Assembly: GCA_018831195.1 (NCBI GenBank)
Contig: JAHJDP010000100.1
Span: forward strand, 1-64,000
Source of the DNA: Candidatus Eisenbacteria bacterium
GTDB taxonomy: Bacteria > Eisenbacteria > RBG-16-71-46 > CAIMUX01 > JAHJDP01
Length of the DNA stretch: 64,000 nt
Direction of reading: 5' to 3'
Positions 17,718 to 25,661 of the stretch are shown here, piece after piece (the stretch's first letter is position 1; each line of letters begins with the position of its first letter). Made by a program: the position numbers and the translations under genes. The notes below the pieces were generated by a model. The model had not been told where the DNA came from. It worked only from the letters and a program-made list of their open reading frames with translations, and searched no databases.

Positions 17718-18901
17718 GCCGTGGATACCTCCCGACCTAGATTCACCTCATGATAGAGTGACAGGAGTAATGGGAGAACCTCTGAGGGGCTGTTGCGCGT
17801 TTGGATAATCCGCCGCCCGGCTTCTCCCATGCTCTTCCGACGGAGGGCGTCGCAAGCAAGCTTGGCGATGCCTTCAGCCATCGGCGCCGCCTCATTGGGC
17901 GGAACCAGGATGCCGGCCCTCCCCTGATCCAAGGCTTCCGGTGTCCCGCCAACGCTGGTTGCGACGACGGGAATCCCCATGGCCAGCGATTCGAGAATCG
18001 CATTGCAGGAACCTTCGCGATCTGAGGCGTTGATGGTGAGATCCATCGCTTTCAGCAGCCGGGGGACATCATCTCTCCAGCCCAGCCAATGGATCCGGTC
18101 CGCGATTCCGAGCTCTACCGCCTGACACGCGATCTTCTTCCGATCCGGGCCATCGCCGATAAGGGCCAAGCGGATTTGAGGCGCTCGAATCATAGCCTGG
18201 GAAAAGGCATTGAGCAAGAGATCGTGCCGCTTCTCCGGCGAAAACGAAGCGATATGCCCTGCCATAACCGCCTCTTCGGGGAATCCCAGCTCCCGGCGGA
18301 TCTCTTCCCTCGATTCCTGGATCTGAAACCGGTCGGGCACCAGAACATTGGGCAGCACCCGCACCCGGCTTGGCGGAACTCCGTAATTCTCGCAGATCTC
18401 CTCTCGAAGAGCATGGGCATTGACGATGACCATCTGGGATGACCGGAAAGTGAATCCCTCCATCCGATCCACCATCCAGGATCGTTGAGGTCTTGTTGTG
18501 ACGCGTATGGAGAGGAGGGGGGGTCTTGCGCCCATCGGATAAGCGATGCGCCGCGCGATGAGACTGTAAAGATTGCCGGTGAAAAGATGGCCGTGGATAA
18601 TATCCGGCTTATAACGGCGGATTTCCATGACCAACCGCATCAAGCGATGTGGATCTCCACGCCCGCGCCGTTCGAGATCGCGAACCACGACACCAAGTTC
18701 ACTCAGACGTTCTTTGAAGATGCCTCCTTGGGCCAACGCGACCACGCGGTGATCGCAGGCGTCTCGGGTTCCTTTGATGTAATAATAAAGCTGCGTCTCC
18801 TGGCCACCCTGCCCAAGTTGGCTGATGACATGGAGAATCTTCAGAACCCGGTTTTCCGGTTTCTGGGCCATCTGAGTCCCATCCGCCCAAGAAAGGGGCA
18901 C
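17714..18901 (-). CDS. GT4-type glycosyltransferase
   Basis: Second GT4 glycosyltransferase, 395 residues, first gene of the polysaccharide operon. The N-terminal fold begins near residue 20 with LKILHVISQLGQGGQETQLY, a typical GT4 acceptor-side glycine loop. The C-terminal fold has GHIASFSPEKRHDLLLNAF, LIGDGPDRKKIA, WLGWRDDVPRLLKAMDL and REGSCNAILESLAMGIPVVA, carrying the donor-binding glutamates. The start is a GTG with AGGGGG five bases upstream. An ATG ten codons later (MAQKPENRVLKILHV) is possible but has a poorer site. It overlaps the next gene by four bases. Sugar specificity cannot be read from sequence. Confidence 0.88.
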   Translation of the reverse strand: MPLSWADGTQMAQKPENRVLKILHVISQLGQGGQETQLYYYIKGTRDACDHRVVALAQGGIFKERLSELGVVVRDLERRGRGDPHRLMRLVMEIRRYKPDIIHGHLFTGNLYSLIARRIAYPMGARPPLLSIRVTTRPQRSWMVDRMEGFTFRSSQMVIVNAHALREEICENYGVPPSRVRVLPNVLVPDRFQIQESREEIRRELGFPEEAVMAGHIASFSPEKRHDLLLNAFSQAMIRAPQIRLALIGDGPDRKKIACQAVELGIADRIHWLGWRDDVPRLLKAMDLTINASDREGSCNAILESLAMGIPVVATSVGGTPEALDQGRAGILVPPNEAAPMAEGIAKLACDALRRKSMGEAGRRIIQTRNSPSEVLPLLLSLYHEVNLGREVSTA

Positions 18902-19034
18902 CTTGTCCCCCTGGTGTTAAGCAGCGCACAGTGTAAACTACTGATTGATAAGGATTCCAGGAGACGGTTATGCTTTCTCCCTGAAGCCATCATCTCCTAG
19001 AATCAGTTATCGGTGATCGGCCCAAATACCTTAG

Positions 19035-20576
19035 ATGGAGACGGACCGGTCCGCAAAAGCCCGCTTCCACCAACAAGTAAGGGAGAGCCATCTGGGGAGT
19101 TTACTCCAAAAACTGGCCGTATGGCGACGCCAGATCCGCAGGTTTTTAGATTCCTATATCTGGGATCAGGACCTGTCGCAGAAATCCTGGTTTATCGCCT
19201 TTCTCTACCGGCAGCTGCGGGTGGGCGTCATTCTCATCAAGGGGTGCGTCCGCGGCCGGATCGCGCTGCGCGCCTCGGCCATGACCTTCACAACGCTGCT
19301 GACGCTGGTCCCGCTGCTTATTTTAACATTTTCAATCATTCGGGCCCTGGGGGGCTTCGGCGATCTGGAGATCCGGCTCGAAGGCTTTATCCTTGATAAT
19401 ATCGCGCCCGGCAGCCAGCAGCAGGTGCAGAGCTGGATGCTCGACTTCTTTCGCAGTGTCCGCGCCGGGACCTACAATGGAATCTCCCTCATGATCCTGC
19501 TCGGTGGCGGCCTCGGTTTGCTCGGCACCGTCGAGGGGGCCTTTAACGATGTGTGGGGAATCCATCGGGGACGGAACCTCTTTCATCGCTTCTCCACCTA
19601 CACCACCATCATCTTCTTCGGTCCGCTCTTGATCGGTTTGTCCCTTTCAATGACGGCCAGCCTCAAGACATCCGAATTATGGGACGGCCTCCGCACCACC
19701 ATACCGGTCGCCTCCTTCATCCTGTCGGCGTTGTTTCAGCTGATTCCGATCATCCTTACCTGCATCGCCTTTACACTCATGTATGTCATCATACCGAACG
19801 CCCGCGTCCGGGTGAGAGCCGCTCTGCCGGCCGGCTTTGCCGCAGGCGTCCTCTGGGAAATTTCAAAATGGGGATACGGCCTATACCTCGGAAGGGCGAC
19901 GCATTACGGGGCGCTCTATGGTTCCCTTGCAGCGATTCCCCTATTCATGGTTTGGGTTTACTTGACCTGGCTCGTTGTCCTCTTCGGCGCCCATCTGACC
20001 TTCGCACAGGAATCGGCGGATGACATCCGCATCGAAGAGGGCGCGGTCCATGCCGGATTGAAAGACCGTTTCGCGGCCGGATTATACATTATCCTGACGG
20101 CCGCCGCCTGCCACCGCACCGGGCAGCCGCCGCCCGACCTCGCCGGACTGGCGCGGCGATTGGGCCTGCCGCTGCGGCTCTTCCGTATCGCCGCGGAAAT
20201 ACTGATTGAGGGGAAGCTTCTCCTCCAGGTTTCCACCCATTCCAGGGATTGGGCCCTGGTGCCCGCACAAGATCCCGAGGGGATCACTCTTCTCGGCATT
20301 TGGCACGCCTTCTGTGAAGTGCCCGAAGGGGGCGGGTGTGATGAAGGTGAAGTGCCGAAGCCCCGCAGCGGGATATCCCAGACGGATCCCCCCTGGCGTG
20401 AGGTGGAATCCCTGCTTCTGCAAATGGAATCCGCCCTTGATGGAACTTGGGGAAAGATTACACTCGCACAGTTATTGGACCGGTTACTCGTGGCAACCAA
20501 TGCCATGCCCGAAACCCCCCGCTTGGTCTCCTTCCCAAAGAAGAGCTTGGATCAGGGACAGGGGCCTGTGGATTAA
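19035..20576 (+). CDS. YihY/BrkB family inner-membrane protein
   Basis: Inner-membrane protein of the YihY/virulence factor BrkB family, once misnamed ribonuclease BN; its activity is unknown. The 513 residues contain a family signature at the first helix (LRASAMTFTTLLTLVPLLIL near 75-95) and five further helices: ISLMILLGGGLGLLGTVEGA, TTIIFFGPLLIGLSLSM, FILSALFQLIPIILTCIAF, LPAGFAAGVLWEISKWG and AAIPLFMVWVYLTWLVVLFG. After the membrane part (to about 325) is a cytosolic tail of about 185 residues with a winged-helix-like segment (PPPDLAGLARRLGLPLRLF), as in longer YihY proteins. It is divergent from the GT4 operon and probably monocistronic. Confidence 0.88.
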   Translation: METDRSAKARFHQQVRESHLGSLLQKLAVWRRQIRRFLDSYIWDQDLSQKSWFIAFLYRQLRVGVILIKGCVRGRIALRASAMTFTTLLTLVPLLILTFSIIRALGGFGDLEIRLEGFILDNIAPGSQQQVQSWMLDFFRSVRAGTYNGISLMILLGGGLGLLGTVEGAFNDVWGIHRGRNLFHRFSTYTTIIFFGPLLIGLSLSMTASLKTSELWDGLRTTIPVASFILSALFQLIPIILTCIAFTLMYVIIPNARVRVRAALPAGFAAGVLWEISKWGYGLYLGRATHYGALYGSLAAIPLFMVWVYLTWLVVLFGAHLTFAQESADDIRIEEGAVHAGLKDRFAAGLYIILTAAACHRTGQPPPDLAGLARRLGLPLRLFRIAAEILIEGKLLLQVSTHSRDWALVPAQDPEGITLLGIWHAFCEVPEGGGCDEGEVPKPRSGISQTDPPWREVESLLLQMESALDGTWGKITLAQLLDRLLVATNAMPETPRLVSFPKKSLDQGQGPVD

Positions 20577-20579
20577 CCC

Positions 20580-20601
20580 TATGCGGCAGAGCTGCCGCAT
20601 A
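20580..20601. terminator. Palindromic hairpin after yihY gene
   Basis: Perfect inverted repeat TATGCGGCAG / CTGCCGCATA with a two-base centre, beginning three bases after the TAA stop and ending before the ribosome site of the VOC gene. The following bases are A-rich, not T-rich. It may be a weak terminator, or a structure limiting read-through into the VOC gene. Confidence 0.45.
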
Positions 20602-20623
20602 AAATAACGAGGAGGAATTTAAG

Positions 20624-20992
20624 ATGCCTCAAGGATCTATTGATTGGCTGGAGATCCCCGCATCGGATCTCGATGCCTCTCCAAAATTCTATGAGAAGGT
20701 CTTTGGCTGGAAGATAATGCGAGATGACAAATGGCCTGATTTCCCCATGTTCAAGGACGCCGGCGGCAAGATGAGCGGAGGATTCTCCAAACAGGCCAAA
20801 CCCAACACCGAGCCGGGAATCTTGTTGTACATCACCGTGGATGATATCGATGCGGCGCTCGCCAAGGTCAAGGCAAACAAAGGGACGCCCGTTCAAAAGA
20901 AGACAACGATTTCCGAGGAGGTCGGCTGGTGGGCGTCGTTCAAGGATCCCGGCGGTAATACAATGGGGTTATTCCAGACCGTGAAGCGATAG
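20624..20992 (+). CDS. VOC (glyoxalase-like) family protein
   Basis: Small cytosolic protein of the vicinal oxygen chelate superfamily, 122 residues, with two beta-alpha-beta-beta-beta modules. The first begins DWLEIPASDLDASPKFYEKV with FGWKI after it. The second begins LLYITVDDIDAALAKVKA and ends ASFKDPGGNTMGLFQ, the usual closing signature. The typical first metal histidine is replaced (IDWLEIPASD), and no clear His/Glu triad is seen, so it may bind a ligand or metal differently from true glyoxalases. An AACGAGGAGG ribosome site precedes the ATG. The neighbours give no clue to its substrate. Confidence 0.85.
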   Translation: MPQGSIDWLEIPASDLDASPKFYEKVFGWKIMRDDKWPDFPMFKDAGGKMSGGFSKQAKPNTEPGILLYITVDDIDAALAKVKANKGTPVQKKTTISEEVGWWASFKDPGGNTMGLFQTVKR

Positions 20993-21016
20993 AACCGCTT
21001 ATCCGCGCGCTCCCCT

Positions 21017-21078
21017 TAATGACCACGGCTTGATGGCTGCCGCCTGATAACCGCCGCTTGATAGCTGCCATTTGATAA
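21017..21078. repeat. Tandem repeat, period 14
   Basis: Units start every 14 bases at 21017 (diverged), 21031, 21045, 21059 and 21073 (partial): TGATGGCTGCCGCC, TGATAACCGCCGCT, TGATAGCTGCCATT, then TGATAA. The core TGAT..C.GCC is kept in the three full units. It lies just downstream of the VOC gene stop. Confidence 0.65.
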
Positions 21079-21105
21079 AGGGTATAAATAACAAAAACGA
21101 AAAAA

Positions 21106-21137
21106 GACCCCGGTCCTTCAAAAGAAAGACCGGGGTC
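21106..21137 (-). terminator. Terminator facing leftward
   Basis: Perfect arms GACCCCGGTC (21106-21115) and GACCGGGGTC (21128-21137) with a 12-base loop. On the minus strand the stem is followed by a T-run (complement of the A-tract at 21100-21105). The right side on the plus strand lacks a T-run. No minus-strand protein gene ends here, so it may end an unannotated RNA. Confidence 0.6.
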
Positions 21138-21486
21138 CACGAAACACCCAGAGGTTGCAGCAATAATACGTATGATCTCTCCCCAGGCGCTCGAATCGTT
21201 GAAAAGGATTCAATGATGTTTTTTATATAGGCAACTTCTAAAACCCTTCCCAGCAACATCAGATACTAGCACACCATCGATTGAAATTCAATTGAAAAGC
21301 GGTGGATTTAATGATGATTTAACCATATTAGATGTGTTGAACATTCTTGATCCACTAACCGCGTTAGACTTATGCGCTTGCCTGTAAGCATTCACGGCTA
21401 TTTTTGTTGGGTCATCCCATTCGAAAGATCTCAGGGAGACGCCATGCCTCTTGACCTGCCCCGCACGGCCACCGTAAGGTGTTGAC

Positions 21487-22113
21487 ATGATTACCCTTCG
21501 TACCTACATCTTTTTGGATTCTCTGCAGCCCCAACTCGCGGCCCAAATCGGGACCGTCTCCCGGGGTTTTTTACCGATCGCCGGGATGGCATCGCTGTAT
21601 GTTGAGATCGCGCCCGGGATCGCCATCAATCGCGTGATGGACATCGCCCTGAAAAAGACCCGTGTCCAGCCGGCCGTCCAGGTGGTGGAGCGGGCCTTCG
21701 GCGTACTCGAGCTTCATCACCAGGATCAGGGAGAAGTCCGCATGGCGGGGGAAGCCATCCTCAATGCTCTGGATCTCGAAGAGGCGGATCGGATGAAACC
21801 GCGGATGGTCTCAAGTCAGGTCATCCGGGCGATTGAGCCGTATCAGGCGCAACTCATCAACCGGACCCGCTATGGCTCGATGATCATTCCGGGGCAATCT
21901 CTCTATATCCTTGAAACGGAACCGGCCGCCTACTCCGTCTTTGCCGCCAATGAAGCGGAGAAAGCGGCGCGGATCACCTTGATCGATGCAAACCCGATCG
22001 GCGCCTTTGGAAGGGTCTATCTCGGGGGACCGGAGGCGCAAATCGATGCCGCCGCGGAAGCCGTGGAAAAGGCCTTATCTTCAATTTCGGGCAAAGAAAT
22101 TCCGGGTCGATAA
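21487..22113 (+). CDS. Tandem BMC-domain protein (microcompartment shell-like)
   Basis: Protein of 208 residues with two bacterial-microcompartment (BMC) domains, the build of a BMC-T pseudohexameric shell trimer. Each half shows a BMC-like strand followed by an alpha-helix and a second strand. The first is [20 protein letters not shown], then [13 protein letters not shown] and [11 protein letters not shown]. The second is [20 protein letters not shown], then [20 protein letters not shown]. Shell proteins form facets with a central pore that can pass metabolites. No other shell protein, encapsulated enzyme or vertex protein is near, so it is an orphan in this window. An AAGGTG ribosome site lies upstream. 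It is convergent with the PTS IIA gene. Confidence 0.8.
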   Translation: MITLRTYIFLDSLQPQLAAQIGTVSRGFLPIAGMASLYVEIAPGIAINRVMDIALKKTRVQPAVQVVERAFGVLELHHQDQGEVRMAGEAILNALDLEEADRMKPRMVSSQVIRAIEPYQAQLINRTRYGSMIIPGQSLYILETEPAAYSVFAANEAEKAARITLIDANPIGAFGRVYLGGPEAQIDAAAEAVEKALSSISGKEIPGR

Positions 22114-22129
22114 AGAGAACTGATTAAGA

Positions 22130-22633
22130 TTAATCAAACCATTTCATCGCCCGCAGGATCTCTCCCTCATCGCGGGCCGCCATGAGTTCCTCCAGAACAG
22201 TCGTCGTCGTAATGGCTTCTGCAATCCGTCTGTAGATCGAGAGGTAGAGCTGATCGTCATGCGGCGGGGCGACAAAACAGAGAAAGATGTGTACGGGGTC
22301 TTGATCCAACGCGTCAAAATGGACTCCGGCCGTGGATCGCGCCAGACCGAAGAGAAATTCACGCGCTTCCCGCGTACGAACATGGGGAATGGCGAATCCC
22401 CGGCCGATCCCGGTGGTCGCTTTTCTCTCACGGTTCTGGAGATCGCGCAGTAACCGGGTTCTGTTCCCCACCCGGCCCGATTTGTCCATCAGATCGGCAA
22501 GCTCCTTCAGAACAGAATCTTTAATATTCCAGATGTAGCGATCCCGGATAGACGCATCTTCCGGTTCCGGAGGGTTCTCCGTTTCCAGCTCCATGAGGAT
22601 CATTTCTGATTTAAGCAACCGGCCAAGATGCAT
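22130..22633 (-). CDS. PTS EIIA type-2 (PtsN/fructose-like) protein
   Basis: Cytosolic phosphocarrier domain of the phosphotransferase system, EIIA-2 class (PtsN/FruA-like), 167 residues. The active-site histidine lies in GIGRGFAIPHVRT near residue 85, the standard G-AIPH-R signature. Downstream are FLFGLARSTAGVHFDALDQD and HIFLCFVAPPHDDQLYLSIY, as in the family. The start MHLGRLLKSEMILMEL matches the M-L-LL---IL-EL opening of PtsN proteins. No EIIB, EIIC, HPr or EI lies nearby, so a regulatory role is more likely than sugar import. It sits alone on the minus strand, convergent with the BMC gene. Confidence 0.88.
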   Translation of the reverse strand: MHLGRLLKSEMILMELETENPPEPEDASIRDRYIWNIKDSVLKELADLMDKSGRVGNRTRLLRDLQNRERKATTGIGRGFAIPHVRTREAREFLFGLARSTAGVHFDALDQDPVHIFLCFVAPPHDDQLYLSIYRRIAEAITTTTVLEELMAARDEGEILRAMKWFD

Positions 22634-22642
22634 TATTCTGCG

Positions 22643-22662
22643 GATCCGCTGACAAGCGGATC
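22643..22662. other. Short perfect hairpin upstream of the PTS IIA gene
   Basis: GATCCGCT (22643-22650) and AGCGGATC (22655-22662) with a GACA loop, ten bases upstream of the EIIA ATG on the minus strand. It could lie in the 5' untranslated region and affect translation, or serve as an operator. The rest of the 239-base gap to the SDR gene shows nothing I can name. Confidence 0.4.
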
Positions 22663-22872
22663 ATCCCCCCCCGAGAAAATGTTGACACGTTTATTAGCGT
22701 ATGGGGGGAGACCGCCTTTCGACAAGGGCAAATCTTCGAAATTCAGGCAGAGTCTTGCCTTATCTGAAGAGAACAGGACTTCAATCTCGTCGGCAACGCA
22801 GAGGAGTTCCTTTTCCCAAATACCCCCCGAGCCTGTATCCTCCTTTTGAGGGGAATTCCGGGGGGAAAGATC

Positions 22873-23625
22873 ATGATCGACCTAAGGGGAAGCAAAGCTT
22901 TGGTCACAGGCGGATCCCGGGGGATCGGAGCGGCCTGTTGCCGTCTTCTGGCCCGTGCCGGATGCGATATCGCGGTCCATTATCGAGAGCGTGTCGATGA
23001 GGCGCGGCGGCTGGCCGAAGAGATCGTGGCGATGGGCCGCCAGGCCCTGACCATTTCAGCTGATATTTCCGACCCGCAGCAGGTCCGCCATCTGGTCGGT
23101 CAGGCGGCGACCGAACTCAATGGATTAAACATTGTTGTCGGCAACGCGGGAATTTGGAAAGGAGCCGCGGTCGCAGAGATGACTAACGCCGAGTGGGATG
23201 AAATGATCGGCATTAACCTCTCGGGCCTCTTCTATCTTTCCCGCGAATCGATCCCACATCTTCGATTGGCCGGCGGCTCGCTGATCTTCATCGCCTCCAC
23301 CGCCGGCCAGCGCGGCGAAGCGGGCCACGCCCACTACGCGGCCAGCAAGGGCGGCGTCATCGCACTGACCCGGTCTCTGGCGGTTGAACTCGCGCCCGCT
23401 AAGATCCGCGTCAATGCCGTGTCTCCCGGGTGGATCCGGACCGATATGACGGAAGCCCTTCTGCGGCCCGACCGGATCGATGAATCGTTAAAGGAACCGA
23501 TTCCTTTGGGACGACCGGGTGAGCCGGAGGATGTCGCCGGACCGGTCGTTTTTCTGGCGTCCCCCTTGGCCCGGCATATTACCGGCGCGATCATCAATGT
23601 CAACGGAGGCGCCGTCTTGGCATAG
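22873..23625 (+). CDS. SDR family NAD(P)-dependent oxidoreductase
   Basis: Short-chain dehydrogenase/reductase, 250 residues, classical type (FabG-like). It has the cofactor loop TGGSRGIGAACC near residue 12, the NAGIWKG motif near 85-90, the catalytic serine in IFIASTAGQRG, YAASKGG with the catalytic Tyr and Lys near 150, and the NAVSPGWIRTDM loop near 183. The C-terminus (GAIINVNGGAVLA) is the usual ending. An Arg in the loop after the glycines suggests NADP(H). The substrate is unknown. A TTG nine codons earlier is possible, but the ATG at 22873 follows a GGGGGAAAG ribosome site. It lies 147 bases before the sheath genes, and a shared transcript is possible but not shown. Confidence 0.9.
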   Translation: MIDLRGSKALVTGGSRGIGAACCRLLARAGCDIAVHYRERVDEARRLAEEIVAMGRQALTISADISDPQQVRHLVGQAATELNGLNIVVGNAGIWKGAAVAEMTNAEWDEMIGINLSGLFYLSRESIPHLRLAGGSLIFIASTAGQRGEAGHAHYAASKGGVIALTRSLAVELAPAKIRVNAVSPGWIRTDMTEALLRPDRIDESLKEPIPLGRPGEPEDVAGPVVFLASPLARHITGAIINVNGGAVLA

Positions 23626-23772
23626 ATCCGTCCTTGACGCTTCGGCCTTTGGTAACCAAGGACATTCACGCGAATAAACTTCAACACGTCCGCAAAAAAA
23701 CGTAAGATTTCCTCGAAACCCATCGCGGCCTGCTCTACGATATCCTGTCGCACCCTGAAAGGAGGCATGACG

Positions 23773-25584
23773 ATGGACATGCCCGAGAGCCCACTTGATC
23801 TTGTCGTTCTCTCCGACCTCGCGCCGCATGCGATGAAACCGCATCCACCGCGTTTACGGCGGATGGATAAGGAGGAGCTCGCCGATTATTTCAAGGAACT
23901 CTCCCCCTCTTGTCCCGTCGCGGCCACATGGTCTCAAAGCCCCGGCCCCACGGTGGTTGTTCCTTTCGAAGATATTCGCGCCCTCAGACCCGAGGGGATC
24001 GCCCTAAAGAGCCCGGCGGCGGCTGAACTCATGCGCCTGCGGGGGCTCATCGACGGATTGAAGAAGGGCATCATCCCCCTCTCCATGGTGAAGGAGCAGT
24101 TGAAGGAACTGAAGGGACCGCAGGAACTGGTTCTGGCGGCGCAGGAAGCCCTATCAGGAGGGGCCGATCCCGATCCAGCGACGACACCCTCGCCGGGAGA
24201 TGACGCCCGGCAGGCGCCGCCCATGCCGGGTCTTCCCCGCCCTTCGGGTGATCCCCTCGAAAACCTCCTCAATATGGTGGACATAGACGCACCTCCCGCT
24301 GATCCCGAGAGTTCAGCGGCCTCACGGGGATTGGATCGCATCATCAGGGAGCTTATCGGCGTCGCCCGCTCCAGCGGCAATCCCTCTTCCAAAGTCATGG
24401 ACCGGCTTCTCTCAGATATCGATGACGCCATCGGATCGGTCCTGCGCGGGATCCTTCATTCATCCCCCTTTCAGGCTTTGGAATCGTCTTGGCTCGGACT
24501 TCGTTTTCTTGTGCGCCGGATCGACTTCCGATCCGGCGTCCGGCTGCACGTTGTTGCAACCCCGCGATCGGATCTGGAGTCGGCGCTGCAGAAGACCGTC
24601 TTCCCGTTCACCGACGGACAGAGAGAGGAAGGCCGGACACCGGTCGTGATCCTCGATTACGATTTCGGCGCCGACGATCTCCCCACATTGCGGAAGCTCA
24701 CGGAAATGGCGGCGGAGCGGCGCGTTCCGGTCATCACTTCCATGACACCGTCCATCCTCGGCATGCGCTCGATTGAAGAGATTCACGACTCGGCCGAGCC
24801 GACCGAAAATCTCCCGGAGCCCGAGTGGTCCCAATTCCGCGAGACCGATGATTCCCGCTGGTTGACCACGGCCATGAACCGCTTTCTTCTTCGCCTCCCC
24901 TATGGCCCGGAGGGTGACAGGGTGAAGGGCTTCACGTTTGAGGAGAACCCGCCGGAGGGGGATCCCGCCTATCTCTGGGGCCGCCCCGGATGGATCCTGG
25001 GTGTGCTTGTCGCCGGCAGTTTCGCAACAACGGGATGGGGAACGATGCTGACCGGACCGGGGGGGGCGGTTGTTGATGATCTTCCCGTTCACCTCACAAA
25101 ACGCCGGGCCGGCGATCTTATACAATGCCCGTTGGAAACTCTTCTTTCAGAGCAACAACTCCTGCTGCTGTCGCTTTCCGGCTTCACAACCCTGGCCACA
25201 GGGCGCCAATCGGATCAAATCTTCCTCATCACCGTCCCGACATTGTACAAATCCGATCATACCACCGCCTCAAAAGAGCGGCATAGGGACGCGCGGCAGG
25301 CGACACTTCCTTATCAACTCATGCTGGCTCAGATCACCGCGCTGGTGGACCATCTCTATCGTTGGATCGACCGCCGCAGCGCCGCGGAAGAGATCGGACG
25401 AACGCTCGCGAAGGGACTTCAATTCCTGATAGAGGGTCCCGGGGAACCCTTTGTCGAGATTTCATCAGGTGTTCTCAGAGACGACCCCGGCGGGAGCGAG
25501 TCCGTTGCCTTGAGAATCATACCGGTTGGCGGGCCCTTGAGAGGTCTTCCGGATATCTACATGGAGATGTCCATCACCCGGTAA
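23773..25584 (+). CDS. Contractile sheath protein, TssB-like and TssC-like parts fused
   Basis: Protein of 603 residues resembling the type VI secretion sheath. The N-terminal 120 residues follow the TssB (VipA) pattern: LDLVVLSDLAPH, a short PPRLRRMDKEELADYFKEL stretch, TVVVPFEDIRALRPEGIAL, then a paired helix (AAELMRLRGLIDGLKKG). A low-complexity Pro/Gly linker (about 125-175) leads to a TssC (VipB)-like domain from about 180: LDRIIRELIGVARSSGN, SPFQALESSWLGLRFLV, SDLESALQKTVFP, VVILDYDFGADDLP, YLWGRPGWILGVLVAGSF. In known systems TssB and TssC are separate chains, so a fusion is unusual. ATG at 23773 is chosen because GGAGG lies seven bases before it; an ATG two codons earlier is too close. 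It is followed by a paralogue. Confidence 0.75.
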   Translation: MDMPESPLDLVVLSDLAPHAMKPHPPRLRRMDKEELADYFKELSPSCPVAATWSQSPGPTVVVPFEDIRALRPEGIALKSPAAAELMRLRGLIDGLKKGIIPLSMVKEQLKELKGPQELVLAAQEALSGGADPDPATTPSPGDDARQAPPMPGLPRPSGDPLENLLNMVDIDAPPADPESSAASRGLDRIIRELIGVARSSGNPSSKVMDRLLSDIDDAIGSVLRGILHSSPFQALESSWLGLRFLVRRIDFRSGVRLHVVATPRSDLESALQKTVFPFTDGQREEGRTPVVILDYDFGADDLPTLRKLTEMAAERRVPVITSMTPSILGMRSIEEIHDSAEPTENLPEPEWSQFRETDDSRWLTTAMNRFLLRLPYGPEGDRVKGFTFEENPPEGDPAYLWGRPGWILGVLVAGSFATTGWGTMLTGPGGAVVDDLPVHLTKRRAGDLIQCPLETLLSEQQLLLLSLSGFTTLATGRQSDQIFLITVPTLYKSDHTTASKERHRDARQATLPYQLMLAQITALVDHLYRWIDRRSAAEEIGRTLAKGLQFLIEGPGEPFVEISSGVLRDDPGGSESVALRIIPVGGPLRGLPDIYMEMSITR

Positions 25585-25661
25585 GGTGACCGTTTCAGCC
25601 TTGTGAGGAAGCGGTTCAAGACCGGATCAGCGGGGCGCAGGCTTTAACAAGGAGCGACTTC

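Larger units (their letters stand above)
20993..21486. other. 494-base intergenic region with repeats and a leftward terminator
   Basis: Between the VOC gene and the BMC gene. It holds a 14-base tandem repeat (21017-21078) and a perfect 10-base-pair hairpin with an A-tract on its left (21101-21137), which is a terminator for minus-strand RNA. The remaining 350 bases are AT-rich. Open frames across the region (for example 86 codons on the minus strand ending near 20999) cross the repeat and hairpin and look non-coding. A small minus-strand RNA is possible. I see no tRNA-like cloverleaf. Confidence 0.5.

Noticed and set aside
20999-21259. 86-codon minus-strand frame in the 494-base gap
   Set aside because: It runs across the terminator hairpin and the 14-base repeat and has no ribosome site, so a protein is unlikely.
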